This document shows positions 24,245 through 34,287 of a DNA stretch of 64,000 nt, one piece after another. The notes beneath the pieces were generated by a model, which searched no databases, was not told the origin of the DNA, and saw only the letters and a program-made list of their open reading frames with translations. Every line of letters begins with the position of its first letter. The stretch's first letter is position 1. Source of the DNA: Adenophora triphylla var. japonica (taxonomy: Eukaryota; Streptophyta; Magnoliopsida; Asterales; Campanulaceae); contig JAFEMH010001364.1 in the NCBI GenBank assembly GCA_022495995.1, positions 422,254 to 486,253 of the forward strand, read 5' to 3'. The translations under genes and the position numbers were made by a program.

Positions 24245-24430
24245 TGGGAAATATTTTAAGCATCTTTGTAATATTTGTAAATATTTGTATTCCCATAGTA
24301 GCTTAGTTGACCTTCTATAGTTGTTTAGTTTCCATTGAAAATAGTTTCCAATGTGTACACATCTCCCTCTATAATAAGGGATCCTCACCTTGTATAAACA
24401 TACATTCAGAAATTCAATAATGATTTAACA
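24245..24430 (+). repeat. 3' LTR of the second copia element
   Basis: 186 bases, collinear with the 5' LTR at 19850-20035, preceded by the purine tract. Confidence 0.92.
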
Positions 24431-24773
24431 AATTTTATAAACATAAACAAGTTCATAGAAATTACCAAATAAGAATAACGAAAAAAATAATATTATTTTT
24501 AAATATCAAAATGATTTGGAGTTAATCTGATATGAATCGAGAATCGAGAGTTCGTTAATGAAGAAGATATAAAACAAAATGAAAAAGTGGAAAGATTATA
24601 AAATAAAAAACCTATTTTTTTAAAGGTAGGAATATATTTACAAGAATAAATAAGTACAAAGAAAATAAACATTCATAGTCAAAATTCCATAAAAATTTAG
24701 TCTAACGTTAAACTAAACTAAGTTGACCAGCAAAAAATGAATGAGACAATGCTTTTATAACGTTACGAGGAAA
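24431..24773. other. AT-rich spacer between copia and hAT elements
   Basis: About 340 bases without a frame or recognisable repeat. Its last 8 bases (CGAGGAAA, 24766-24773) are the target duplication of the hAT element. Confidence 0.6.
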
Positions 24774-25278
24774 TAAGGATAACCAAATTGGAATCGAACC
24801 GGCCCGAAACCGTTGAATCGGAATTGGCGAAATCGAAACTGGCGTGAACCAAAATCGTTCGAATTCATAACCGGCGGTTTAGTGGTCCGGTTATATTTTA
24901 GTGGTCAGATTTGTCAGAATATAACCTTTATGCCCCTAACGACTAGTTGACAAAAAATAGCCACTTTTGACCTTTTTAAATCATTTTTCAGTACACAAAA
25001 AAATAAAAATAAAATATTTTTGTAATTTTAACATATTTCCTCAACTATAAATATCATCCCCCTCCCCTCACAATTTTTTTAACACAAACTTTATTAACTC
25101 TCCCTTAACTTTCTTTAACGAATTTCGTTAATTTCATTATTTCTCAAGCTCAAATCATAATTCAACTTTTATATTTCCATCAAATATCCATGTTTCCACC
25201 AACATCTTTATTTCATCTTAATTTCATATATTTTCATATTTTACATTATAAATATTCTTAAAACCTAATAAGAAAGAA

Positions 25279-25500
25279 CACTACTAGAAACAGGGTCATT
25301 ACCGACAGACTTTTACCGACGGAAAATTTTCATTTATCGACGGAAATTTATTTTATTTTGCCGGGAATTTATTTTTTTTTAAATTTCGTTTTGTCCGTCG
25401 GTAATTGATTAAATTCCGTCGATATTTCCGTCGGTATTACCGGCGGACATAGTCCGTCGGTATTACCGTCGGAATCCGTCTGTCGGTAAGAAATCCATAT
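25279..25500. repeat. CACTA left terminal and subterminal motif array
   Basis: After the terminal CACTACTAGAAACA, variants of ACCGACGGA and TCCGTCGGTA recur in both orientations, about ten within 200 bases. They match the array at the other end. Confidence 0.88.
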
Positions 25501-25539
25501 ATATACGCGTATCTTCCCCATTTTTTAATTACGCTTCAT

Positions 25540-25835
25540 TTTTATTACGCCTCCTTCGTTCCTCAGTCGTTCGCGAACCCTAACGCCAACGCCAAGCCGT
25601 CGCCGCCGAGCCTCTCCGTCGCCGGTAAGTCCTCTTTCTCTCTCTCAATCGCTTTCTCTCTCTCACTCGATTTCTCTCTCTCACTTTCTCTCTCTCTCTC
25701 ATCAGTAATTCGCCAAGAACACGCCGTCGCCGCCGTCTCTTTCCATCGCCGTTTGCCGTCGCCGGTACGTTCTCTCTCTCTCTCGCTTTCTCTCTCTCAA
25801 TCGTTCTCTCTCTCACTCGATTTCTCTCTCTCATG
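25540..25835 (+). repeat. Duplicated GC-rich and CTCTCT block inside the CACTA element
   Basis: Two similar blocks follow each other (about 25588-25700 and 25718-25833). Each has a CCGTCGCCG-rich part ending in CCGTCGCCGGTA(A/C)GT, then CTCTCT-rich sequence with AATCG(C)TTCTCTCTCTC and TCACTCGATTTCTC. The GC-rich parts ending in a consensus splice donor look like 5' exon ends of a plant gene. Capture of host DNA is possible; no protein frame supports it. Confidence 0.5.
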
Positions 25836-26324
25836 AATGATTAATTTTAATGAGCTGAGAAATCCTAGTTTTTATTCAAGTAATTGTCTTTCAGTTTTGT
25901 ATGTACATGTTGTTGCTGTTAATGCATTATCATGTGGAGTTGTGTTCCAAATGTTCATTAGGAGTTGAACTAAACTACAGAAAATGTGAATAATTTCATA
26001 CTTGGGTTTATTTTGGTAGCTCTTTGTTTATTGTGTGTTTGTTTATATGAACTTGCTGTTTGTTTATAGATATTAGGGATAATGGAATGGGAAATTATTT
26101 GAATAAGAGGCTCAGGAGCTTTGGTTATCCCGTAACTATTACTATTTCTGGTTTTATATGTGTATCGTATATGATTCAATATAATTATTTGATTGCGTAA
26201 AAAATGTGTGTTTATTTGTGAAATAATATGTTTGATTAGAGATAAATGTTTGTAAATGCATTGTGGAGCTGAATGCAATTTTGATGTGTTTAGACTGCTT
26301 TACTAATTAATGTCTAAAGTTAAA

Positions 26325-26660
26325 ATATAAATAAGATGAGAGCCTTTTTCACCCACAGCTATCAAAATTCGTCTTCTTTGATCAAGAAAGACAGAGCAAA
26401 CAAGTTCATTACCGTTTGAGCAAAGAATTTTCTGTTTAATAAGTATTTTTACAGTTTCACTGTCCTCTTTCTCTCTAAGGATCTCAAACATCACTTGAGA
26501 TCCTTAGAGAGGAGGACAGTGAAACTGAAAAAAATTCTTATTAAATAGAAAATTCTTTACTCAAACGGCAATGAACTTGTTTGCTCTGTCTTTCTTGATC
26601 TAAGATGAGATTGTGTTTTGATAGTTGTGGATGAGAACGACTCTTATCTTGTTTATAAAT
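26325..26660. repeat. Fold-back repeat (arms about 160 bases) inside the CACTA element
   Basis: The left arm (about 26325-26487) and right arm (about 26495-26660) are inverted copies around a loop of under 10 bases. Both run TATAAA(T/C)AAGAT(G/A)AGAG, later GATCAAGAAAGACAGAGC, and close with GGATCTCAA/TTGAGATCC. A 20-odd-base difference lies near 26380/26600. It looks like a fold-back MITE inserted in the CACTA element; flanking duplications are not clear. Transcription would give a long hairpin RNA. Confidence 0.85.
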
Positions 26661-26907
26661 CTTAATTTAATTCATCATTGTAAAATTTCAAATTTTACAA
26701 TAAAGAATTAATATTTCAAATTATTCACAATATTAATAATTTAAAAAATATGATAGATGTGTGTGTTAATTCATTATTGTAAAATTATGCATTTTACGGT
26801 AATGAATAAAAATTAATTTTACGACGTGACGTTGTGACAGTTGAAACACAAAAGCTTAGAAACCCGTTTAAGAATCTTTAACTTATCATGTTGAGTTCAA
26901 CATAGTG

Positions 26908-27045
<138 letters not shown>

Positions 27046-27448
27046 TGGACATAAATATAATAATAATAAATAAAAATAAAATAATAAATAAAAATAAAAA
27101 TAAAAATATACATATATGTATATGTATATATATAAATATCATTATTGTCTATTAAAATTGCTTGAATAGTCGATAGTTGAAATATTTCGGTAGCATTAAT
27201 CCTATTGTTCTCTGAGTGTATACTAGACATGGTTGATTACACACTGTCGATTCTAATCGATAGTGTATGATTGACCTAGTCTACGTCGTGCACTTGGAGA
27301 CCATGGGGTTATGCTGCCAAAATTTCTTGATTTTCGATTATAAAGAAAGTAGACAAAGTGATATTTGCAATTCATACGTGTATTTCGGGATGGGATAGAA
27401 GCCAACCCCACTACTATCACGTACAACCACTGCCCGTGGGGTTATCTT

Positions 27449-27593
27449 TGGAGTGGAAAATCTCAAGTTTTTTGCACAAGCATTAGGCCCAAAGATTGAA
27501 ACTTTGATTAATTATTATAATAGTAAATCTACTTTCAAAGTTTCAATCTTTGGGCCAAATGTTTGTGCAAAAGACTTGATATTTTCCACTCCA
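27449..27593. repeat. Hairpin repeat with 57-base arms (microRNA-precursor-like fold)
   Basis: The left arm GGAGTGGAAAATCTCAAG... (27450-27507) pairs with the right arm ending ...CTTGATATTTTCCACTCC (27537-27593). There are about five mismatches and a loop of about 29 bases. The inner part holds GGCCCAAAGATTGAAACTTTG on both arms. Arm length, loop and a few scattered mismatches are those of a plant microRNA precursor or a small MITE. Whether it is transcribed is unknown. Confidence 0.75.
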
Positions 27594-27645
27594 GCTCATT
27601 ATAAATGTAAACCCTCTCTCTCTACCCCTCTCTATTTTGTTAATT

Positions 27646-27785
27646 TTGTGGTGGTGGTGGTAGTGGTGGTATACGTAGTAGTATTAGTAATAGTAGTGGT
27701 AGTAGTGGTGGTAGTAGCGGTAGTAGTGGTAATAGTGGTGGTGGTAGTACGTAGTGGTGGTGGTAGTAGTAGTGATGGTGGTAGT
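27646..27785 (+). repeat. (GTGGTA)n-like simple repeat
   Basis: GGTGGTAGT and GTAGTA units repeat with variation for about 140 bases. Valine-rich frames across it are artefacts. Confidence 0.85.
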
Positions 27786-27938
27786 GGGACTCTTTTCACA
27801 TAGTGTATATTGGCTGCAAACATCTTACTCCATAATTTGCTTGGACATGTAGTCATTATTTTGAATGCTTCCTACTATTTAAATTTTGTTCTTCTTGATA
27901 ATATTTTCTGTCTACATATATAATATACTAGTTTAGAT

Positions 27939-28082
27939 ATGTCGGGTCGAGGTGGCAATCGTTCAAAGAGAGGGAAGGTTGCGGGTTTTGTCCATCGTCT
28001 TGTTTCACCAAGGATGGGAGGGAGGGGATCTACTTCTGGTTCTGGACGTAGTGAACCATCCGAGCGTGGACGCAATTATTAA
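27939..28082 (+). CDS. Possible 47-residue ORF in the CACTA element
   Basis: ATG at 27939, stop TAA at 28080-28082. The product starts MSGRGGNRSKRGKVAG and is Arg/Gly/Ser-rich and basic. It lies in the CACTA interior. It could be the first exon of a degraded TnpA-type gene or a captured fragment; I do not recognise it. No splice partner was identified. Confidence 0.25.
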   Translation: MSGRGGNRSKRGKVAGFVHRLVSPRMGGRGSTSGSGRSEPSERGRNY

Positions 28083-28339
28083 TGAGGAAGAAAAAATGGA
28101 AATATCTATCTCTCCCAGTGGCCAGTAAGTATTATTTAATTGTAAATGTCATATATATAATGTTTACATTTTATTATTGTCTTTTTATTTGTATATATAT
28201 TGATATATTGTTTTTTAATTAATATCTTAATAGGTTTATACATGCATGGTGGTGGTAGCGGTAGCAGCAGCGGCAGCGCTCGTGGTTGTTAAACATGATT
28301 TTTCATTGACATGTAATTAAACAAACAAACAAACATATG

Positions 28340-28490
28340 TAGTTTCTCTTTCCCTTTCCCCTTTTCCCCGGCTTTTCTCCGGCCGTTTCCCCTTTCCTTT
28401 TCCCCTTTCCCCTTTCCCTTTCCCCCTTTCCCCGGTCGTTTCCCCTTTCCCCTTTCCCCGGTCGTTTCCCCTTTCCCCTTCCCCTGTCGC
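28340..28490. repeat. (CCCCTTTC)n simple repeat
   Basis: Pyrimidine units such as CCCCTTTCC and CCCCGGTCGTTTCC repeat across about 150 bases. Gly/Lys-rich minus-strand frames here are artefacts. Confidence 0.9.
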
Positions 28491-28659
28491 TTGATTTGGA
28501 CAAACATATGTATTTTATTTGATGTACAAGTGAAACAGGTTGTTTGTGTGTGTTTGTAGTTTGTAATTGTATTTGTTTAAAACAGGTTGTTTGAACAGGT
28601 TAACAGCCTTTTACAGGTGGTTTAATAATAAAACAGAATTTTTTTTAAAAAAATCTGGC

Positions 28660-29124
28660 CAGATTACCGACGGAAATTTCCGTCGGTAAATTAATAAAAA
28701 AAATAAATAATACTAATTTCCGGCGGAAATATCCGTCGGAAAATAATAAAAATTAAAAAAATAAAACTCATTACCGACGGACATATCCGACGGTAAATTT
28801 TATGGATTCCGATGGTTATAACCGTCGGTAATGGGTTTTATTTATTTATTTTTTAAATATTTACCGACGGATATTTCCATCGGTAACCTCCGGCGATTGC
28901 TCCGGTTAACCGGCCGGCTTAACTCATTTCCGACGGACGTTTTCCGGCGGAATTTTTGATTTTCCGGCGGACAATCCGCCGGAAATACCGGCGGAATTTG
29001 TCCGTCGGTATTACCAACCAATTATTCCCGACGGACGAATTCCGTCGGTAATATACATTTACCGACGGATATGTGGATTTACCGACGGAAATTTCCGTCG
29101 GTAAAAGGCTTGTTTCTAGTAGTG
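28660..29124. repeat. CACTA right subterminal motif array and terminus
   Basis: At least twenty ACCGACGGA, TCCGTCGG and CCGGCGGA motifs occur in both orientations, ending in the inverted terminus TTTCTAGTAGTG (29113-29124). Confidence 0.92.
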
Positions 29125-29129
29125 GAACG

Positions 29130-31170
29130 GTAGTAAGGGTAGAGGGCAAGAGAAATCTTCTCCCTAATCACCACCACAATTTGTTGAAAATGAAGGTGGT
29201 CAATTTTATGATATTGAACTTTCGGGGCAAAATGAAAATGAGTGAGAAGATGATGACGAAGTGTAAGAGCTTTCAAATTTTGTATCAGCACAAAATGTTT
29301 ATAATCCAACTCCAACTAATCAATATAGTGATGACAATAATATGAAAGCCACAATCGGGAGGGCGGTATCCCAAAACCAAGAAAAATGAATCTAAAGTTC
29401 CATGAAATTCTACAAAAAAGTTCCCGTTGACGCGACGGAAAAGAATTTCAAAACAATATGCAACGTTTGTCCAACGAATAACAAACAAACATATGATTAC
29501 TTTATCGAGGGTGGATACGGTAATATGAGAAGGTATAAAAGAAAAAACACCCCGAGAAATATGCCATAGATTCCACTCAAACACAATTGCAAGGATTCAC
29601 AGAATTTTCGGAAAATATTGTTACGTCTTCTTAATATTTTTTTAGTTTATTTGCATATAATTATCTAAATTATAGGAGAGAAATTGCTAAATTTGTTTGT
29701 AAACAATCTCTTACATTTAATTTCCCGATAACGAAAATTATGAACATTTAATTAAATGTTTTTTTAATCCCGTTGTTAGCAAAGTAACTCGTACAACCCT
29801 TACACGCAATATTAAAAATATAGTAGGAGAATATAAATTTGATTTATGTAATGTTTTGGCTAATTTGTCATCTAAATTTTCCATTTGTTCCGATATATGC
29901 AGTGATAAGAAAATAATATATTTTTTATGCGGGTAACATATCATTGTATTGATAATTTTTAGAAAATTCAAAATATATTACTTGAATATAGATTATTTGA
30001 TGAGACACATATTGCACATAACATTGCTCATATGTTACAAATAATTTTCCATGAATATAATCTTTTTTATAAAGTTTTTTCAATGTCTTTTGATAATGCT
30101 AGTTCTAATACGCTAGTTTGTTCGAGTTAATTTTAGTTTGTAGGTGGTAGATTTTTCATATTAGATACATTTGTAATATTTTAAACTTATGTGTGTAAGA
30201 TGGTTTGGAAGCTTCTAATAATGCAATTAAAGATGTTTATGATATTATAAAAATATCAAAAATTACAATGCTATTAAAGCAATATTGCACAAGTCATGGG
30301 AAAAAACAAAAAAGATTAATAATAGATGTTTGTAACTAGATGGAATTCTGCCCTTTATGTTTTAGAAGAAATTTATGCTTGAAGAAAAGAATTTTGCAAG
30401 TTTATGGGATCCATTAATTATGGTACCTAATGTGATACAAAATTATATACTGCACAATGAGAAGAATGGGCATTTATGATTAAATTATTGAAGAAATTCG
30501 AGGTGGCATCTTTGGCGTTATCCGATACATATTGCCCTACTTCTAATTTAGTTACTGATCATTGTGTGAAATTTTTTAATATATTTTCTGAATTTAAAGA
30601 TGATATTATTTTTATAGATGCGATTTTCAAAATGCGATAAAAATGGGAAAAATATTTGTTTAACATTCCTGATAATTTTTTTTGGTTGCTATGTTATTAT
30701 ATAATTGAGTTAAAAAGTAAGATTCAACTCAATTTTTAGAATATTATTATTCAATTATGCCTAACGTAGGTCAAAAAGTTGATAGTGTTTGATAAGCATT
30801 TTTAGAAATTTATCAGGAATACAAGTAAATATATGATGATTCAACAACAGGTGAGCCTTCGGGTAATTCAACATTTCTCATCATCCTTTGTGACAAGTTT
30901 TTATGGAAGACAACAATCTCGTGGCGGTGTTAATGGCGAATTCGATAAATATCTAACAACCAAATTTGAACAAGAAAATCCATTTGATATTTTAAGTTGG
31001 TGGTCAAGGAGAGCACACTTTTTCTATCATTTCTAGAACTGCAAAAGAAGTACTTGCATGTCCCGCATAAACGATTTCGATGAATTAATCTTTTAGCATT
31101 AATATAAAGAATAATTGTCACAATTTATCATTTGAAAGTTTTGAATCTTTTAATTTGTTGAATGATTGGA
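29130..31170 (+). pseudogene. hAT transposase, decayed (RICESLEEPER/Ac type)
   Basis: Several frames together cover a hAT transposase. A BED-type zinc-finger segment around 29400-29560 has a CNVC pair and a later ...GYGNMRRYKR run. A central RNase H-like part (29680-30700) includes a FDNASSNT-like segment near 30090 and a DGLEASNNAIKDVYDII stretch near 30205. The C-terminal hATC dimerisation domain is near 30935-31060 (FDKYLTTKFEQENPFDILSWW). Many stops and frameshifts break it, and its 5' part is separated by the CACTA insertion at 25279-29124. The protein would cut and rejoin the element's TAAGGATAACCAA ends; it is not functional here. Confidence 0.8.
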
Positions 31171-31433
31171 TTAGAGGGTAAAGAAAAAAAGCAAGACAAC
31201 AAGCCAACGGATATTATTGATGGAGAATATGAGTACTTTGATAAAACTAAATCGGGGAGCGATTAAGGCAAGTAAAATGTAGTATTTAATTGTTACTATA
31301 ATTTTTTATGGGTTAGAATTTAGATAAATATTGTAATAAAAAGAGGTAAAGACTCCTAATGTCCTCCCTTAATTATAAAAGAGAAAGGTTTGGTTGTCCC
31401 CCTCATATAGTTTTTCCGAATAGTTAATAAAAT

Positions 31434-32145
31434 TTAAATGGCACCGTCCATTTTTTCTTTTATATACTTTTATTTGTTTAAAATTTTTAACATTGTTTAT
31501 ACAACTTTTTGTAATATATCTCAGTAATAAAAAATGTCTAAAACTTTTTTTATTAAAAAAAATAAATTAATTAATTAAATGGTACCGTCTTTTTTTATAC
31601 ATATATATACTTTCATTTGTTTAGATTTTTTTTAATCTTTTTTTATGTAACTTTTGGTAAAAAAATTCAGTAATAAAAAAAGTCTAAAACATTTTTTCCT
31701 ATTCAGTAAAAAAAATTAAAAAATTAAAGGGTACCATCCGTCAATCTTTTCATTTATATAATTCCATTTGTTTAGTTTTTTCTATCTTCTTTTTTATAAA
31801 TTTTATAAAAAAATCATTAATAAAAAAATTCTAAAATATTTTTTCCTATTCAATAAAATAAATAATTTAAAGTGCAGTTTTTATTTTATATAATTTCATT
31901 AATTCATTTGTTTTGTTTTTTGCTATCTTTTTTTATATAAATTTTTGTAAAAAAATAATAATAAAAAAATCTAAAATATTTTTCCCATTCAATAAAAAAA
32001 TAAAAAAAATAAAAAAATTAAAGGATATTCCGTACCTCTTTTCTTGTAAATATTTTTATTTGTTTAGTTTTTATCATCATTTTTATATATTTTTTTGTAA
32101 ATATTTTCATTAATAAAAAAAAATCTAAAACGGTATTTTCTATGA
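31434..32145. repeat. Five tandem units of about 145 bases within the hAT 3' region
   Basis: Units begin near 31434, 31577, 31725, 31867 and 32018. Each starts with a variant of AAATGG(C/T)ACCGTC(C), continues with ATTTGTTTAG(A/T)TTTTT, and ends AATAAAAAAA(G/T)TCTAAAAC followed by A/T-rich sequence. Similarity between units is moderate, so the array is old. No coding capacity. Confidence 0.8.
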
Positions 32146-32302
32146 TAAAAAAACACTCTTTGAACCGGTGGTTTGAAATCGTGAACAGCCGATTCAAAAC
32201 CAAACCCTAAATCGACATCACACAGTTCGGTTTCAATTTGACCTTTTATAGAATTGAAACAGGAGGTTTCAAACCGAAACTGTGGTTGGTTATCCTTACG
32301 AG

Positions 32303-33125
32303 CAGGGGCGGATCTTAGTGAGGGGTGGGTAGGGCTCAAGCCCACCCCAGATTTTTAGAAAAAAAAAAATTTATTATACCCACACCACATTTTTTTTTAT
32401 ACCCACACACCTACAAGCTAAAACACCAAAAACGCAAAACTCGCAGCAGTCCGCCGGTCCCCTACTCCCTCTGTTCTCCGCCCTCGGCGATGCCAGATTT
32501 CACCATCATCACCGCCGGATTTCACCATCATAAAAAGCTGCCTTCATACAGGTTTTGATTGCTTAATCCACCTCTAATTTTCTGTGTTTTCTCTCTTTCT
32601 CTTAGCTATGACTTTCTTTCGGATATGTTCTGAAGGTGGGAAAATTAGGAAGGGGGTTATTGAGTCCTTTTCGATTTCGAGGGAAAATTGAAAGTGGGTA
32701 GTACTGGGTTGTGTTGATTTAGTCAAAAAGATCAAAACATTGTGCAAAAGAAGAATTGGAATTTTTGGATTTCTTCGAAACAGTCACAATCTACTTTACA
32801 ATTGAAAGGAGCTTCTGATTTTTATTTTTTTAAAAATTTTTTTATATGCAAATAATTTTTGTGTGCAATTAGTTGCTTGATGTGAGTCTCTGAATTGATT
32901 TTCTACTTAAAAAACACCTTGTGAATTTATCTCATTCTATCGCATTTTTTGATAATGGGGTTATGTACAAAAAGATATGTAGTTAGCCTGCTGCTTAGAT
33001 TATTTTAGTCGCACTAAAGTTGTATTGCATGTGGTAAAAATAGGCAAAAAAAAATTTCGGGGGCGCTGCCTCCGAACCCCGTCTGATCAAGCCCGCCCGG
33101 TTTGGAAATCCTGGATCCGCCCCTG
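32303..33125. mobile_element. Non-autonomous hAT element (823 bases)
   Basis: Inverted ends CAGGGGCGGATC and GATCCGCCCCTG are flanked by a perfect 8-base duplication CTTACGAG (32295-32302 and 33126-33133). There is no transposase; internal frames are short. This is the common CAGGGGCGGATC type of plant hAT MITE. It inserted across the right end and target duplication of the older hAT element. Confidence 0.93.
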
Positions 33126-33325
33126 CTTACGAGTAAACATATAATCTTTTAGCGAATGTACATCTCAGTAAAGATTAAATGACATAAACATCTTCTTTAA
33201 TTAATTTCTCCCAACTAAAAGATAGTACATGTACATTTAAATAGGAAAAAAGACCAATTTTGCTTACACACTTGATAGAAAATTTACATGCATCATCTCC
33301 TTTTTATTCACCCTTAAACTTTTAT

Positions 33326-33616
33326 TCATTGCATGTAACTATCATTCACAACGATGACGTTTGGGTAATTCGAAGTAGAGAAAGCTAACAAGATGAGTAA
33401 CACCATGATAAAAATGGGAACCAACAGAAGCAAAAGGGGCGGTGGTGGCAGCGGCGGAACCACCAACGGCAACCCCAGCAGCGCCACCGTGTACACCAGC
33501 ATTGCTGTCCAGGCTTTCAAGCTAAAACCTAGAATGCATGTGGTTGAGCCGTTGGATTTCGTCTGATCAAATGGTAGCCGTTGATGATGGTACTTGCAGC
33601 TTCTGTTGTACTCCAT
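33326..33616 (-). CDS. ARGOS/ORGAN SIZE RELATED-like small membrane protein
   Basis: A 96-codon single-exon gene. Residues about 30-80 carry the OSR domain: a hydrophobic helix (TAMLVYTVALLGLPLVV), the proline turn PPLPPPPLLLLL, and a second hydrophobic helix (VPIFIMVLLILLAFS). This helix-PPLPPPP-helix layout and the ~100-residue length are those of ARGOS, ARGOS-LIKE and OSR1. Those proteins sit in the ER or plasma membrane, promote organ growth and dampen ethylene signalling. The hydrophilic N-terminus (1-30) is variable in the family. The ATG at 33616 is the first in frame, and the gene has no stops. It is the only convincing host gene here; inserted elements lie within 1 kb on both sides. 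Confidence 0.88.
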   Translation of the reverse strand: MEYNRSCKYHHQRLPFDQTKSNGSTTCILGFSLKAWTAMLVYTVALLGLPLVVPPLPPPPLLLLLVPIFIMVLLILLAFSTSNYPNVIVVNDSYMQ

Positions 33617-33830
33617 TACTAGTCACAGAGAAGTGTGAAAAGGAGAGAGAGAGAGAGAGTGTGTGTGTGTGTGAGAGAGAGATTGTGCTTGGCATTGAAG
33701 GAGTTTAAGTAGTTGGTTTTAGATTTTGGCAGGTTTGCGTAAAGGATTATTGTCAAGTTGACACGTAAGATGACACGTTGTAATCTCTTTTTGGGAACAA
33801 TGCATTGTATTAAGGGTGTTGCCGTCATTC
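33617..33830 (-). promoter_or_regulatory. 5' untranslated and promoter-proximal region of the ARGOS-like gene
   Basis: On the minus strand the ATG is preceded by a CTCTCT tract and an ACACAC tract (33640-33685), typical of plant 5' untranslated regions. I see no clean TATA box. Downstream of the gene, AATAAA signals on the minus strand near 33300-33325 could end the transcript. Confidence 0.45.
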
Positions 33831-34282
33831 AATCTTTACATGACCGTACTTGACCAGTTTAAGAAGCCAGTTAAATTTTGGTACACCAAATATGAGTCTT
33901 GGTAGAAACATTAGTATACGATTTATTTTATAATACACATTTTAAAATCTATTTACATGCTCCCTCTATCCTCTATCCTCTATCCTATGAAGACACTGTT
34001 AATTTGTAAACAATCTTAAAAAATTTGTAATGAATAATTATTCGTAAATTTTAAGTTTCTAAAAACAATACGTCTTTATATTAATTATGATTAACTTAGG
34101 GCAAAAAGTAATGTTCAACAAGTACGATGCTGCCTCCGTTTCAATCCTCACAAAAAGTTGTGCCAAACATCTCATACAGACGGCATCAGATGTGCCACAA
34201 TTCTAGGCTTCAAATACTTGTTTGATGAAGGAAGAGGAAGAGATCTCATTAATCATTTCTTGATCACTTGAAATTAAATAGT
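33831..34282. other. Intergenic DNA upstream of the ARGOS-like gene
   Basis: About 450 AT-rich bases with a short CTCTATC triplication near 33967-33990. It may contain part of the gene's promoter. No frame or element was recognised. Confidence 0.5.
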
Positions 34283-34287
34283 GGTTG

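Larger units (their letters stand above)
19850..24430 (+). mobile_element. Complete Ty1/copia retrotransposon, plus strand (4.6 kb)
   Basis: The LTRs (19850-20035 and 24245-24430) are both 186 bases, starting TG(A/G)GAAATATTT and ending TTTAACA. The primer site TGGTATCAGAGC follows the first LTR; a TTGAGGGGGAGTA purine tract precedes the second. A 7-base direct repeat AATTTTA abuts both ends (19843-19849, 24431-24437); copia elements usually make 5 bases, so part of this may be chance. The LTRs differ at about ten positions, so the insertion is not recent. The short LTR and compact size fit the Ale/Retrofit group, by inference. Confidence 0.92.

Noticed and set aside
27453..27803. 116-codon Val-rich ORF
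   Set aside because: Starts in a hairpin repeat and runs through (GTGGTA)n; no family likeness.
28289..28507. Gly/Lys-rich minus-strand ORFs
   Set aside because: Translation of the (CCCCTTTC)n repeat.
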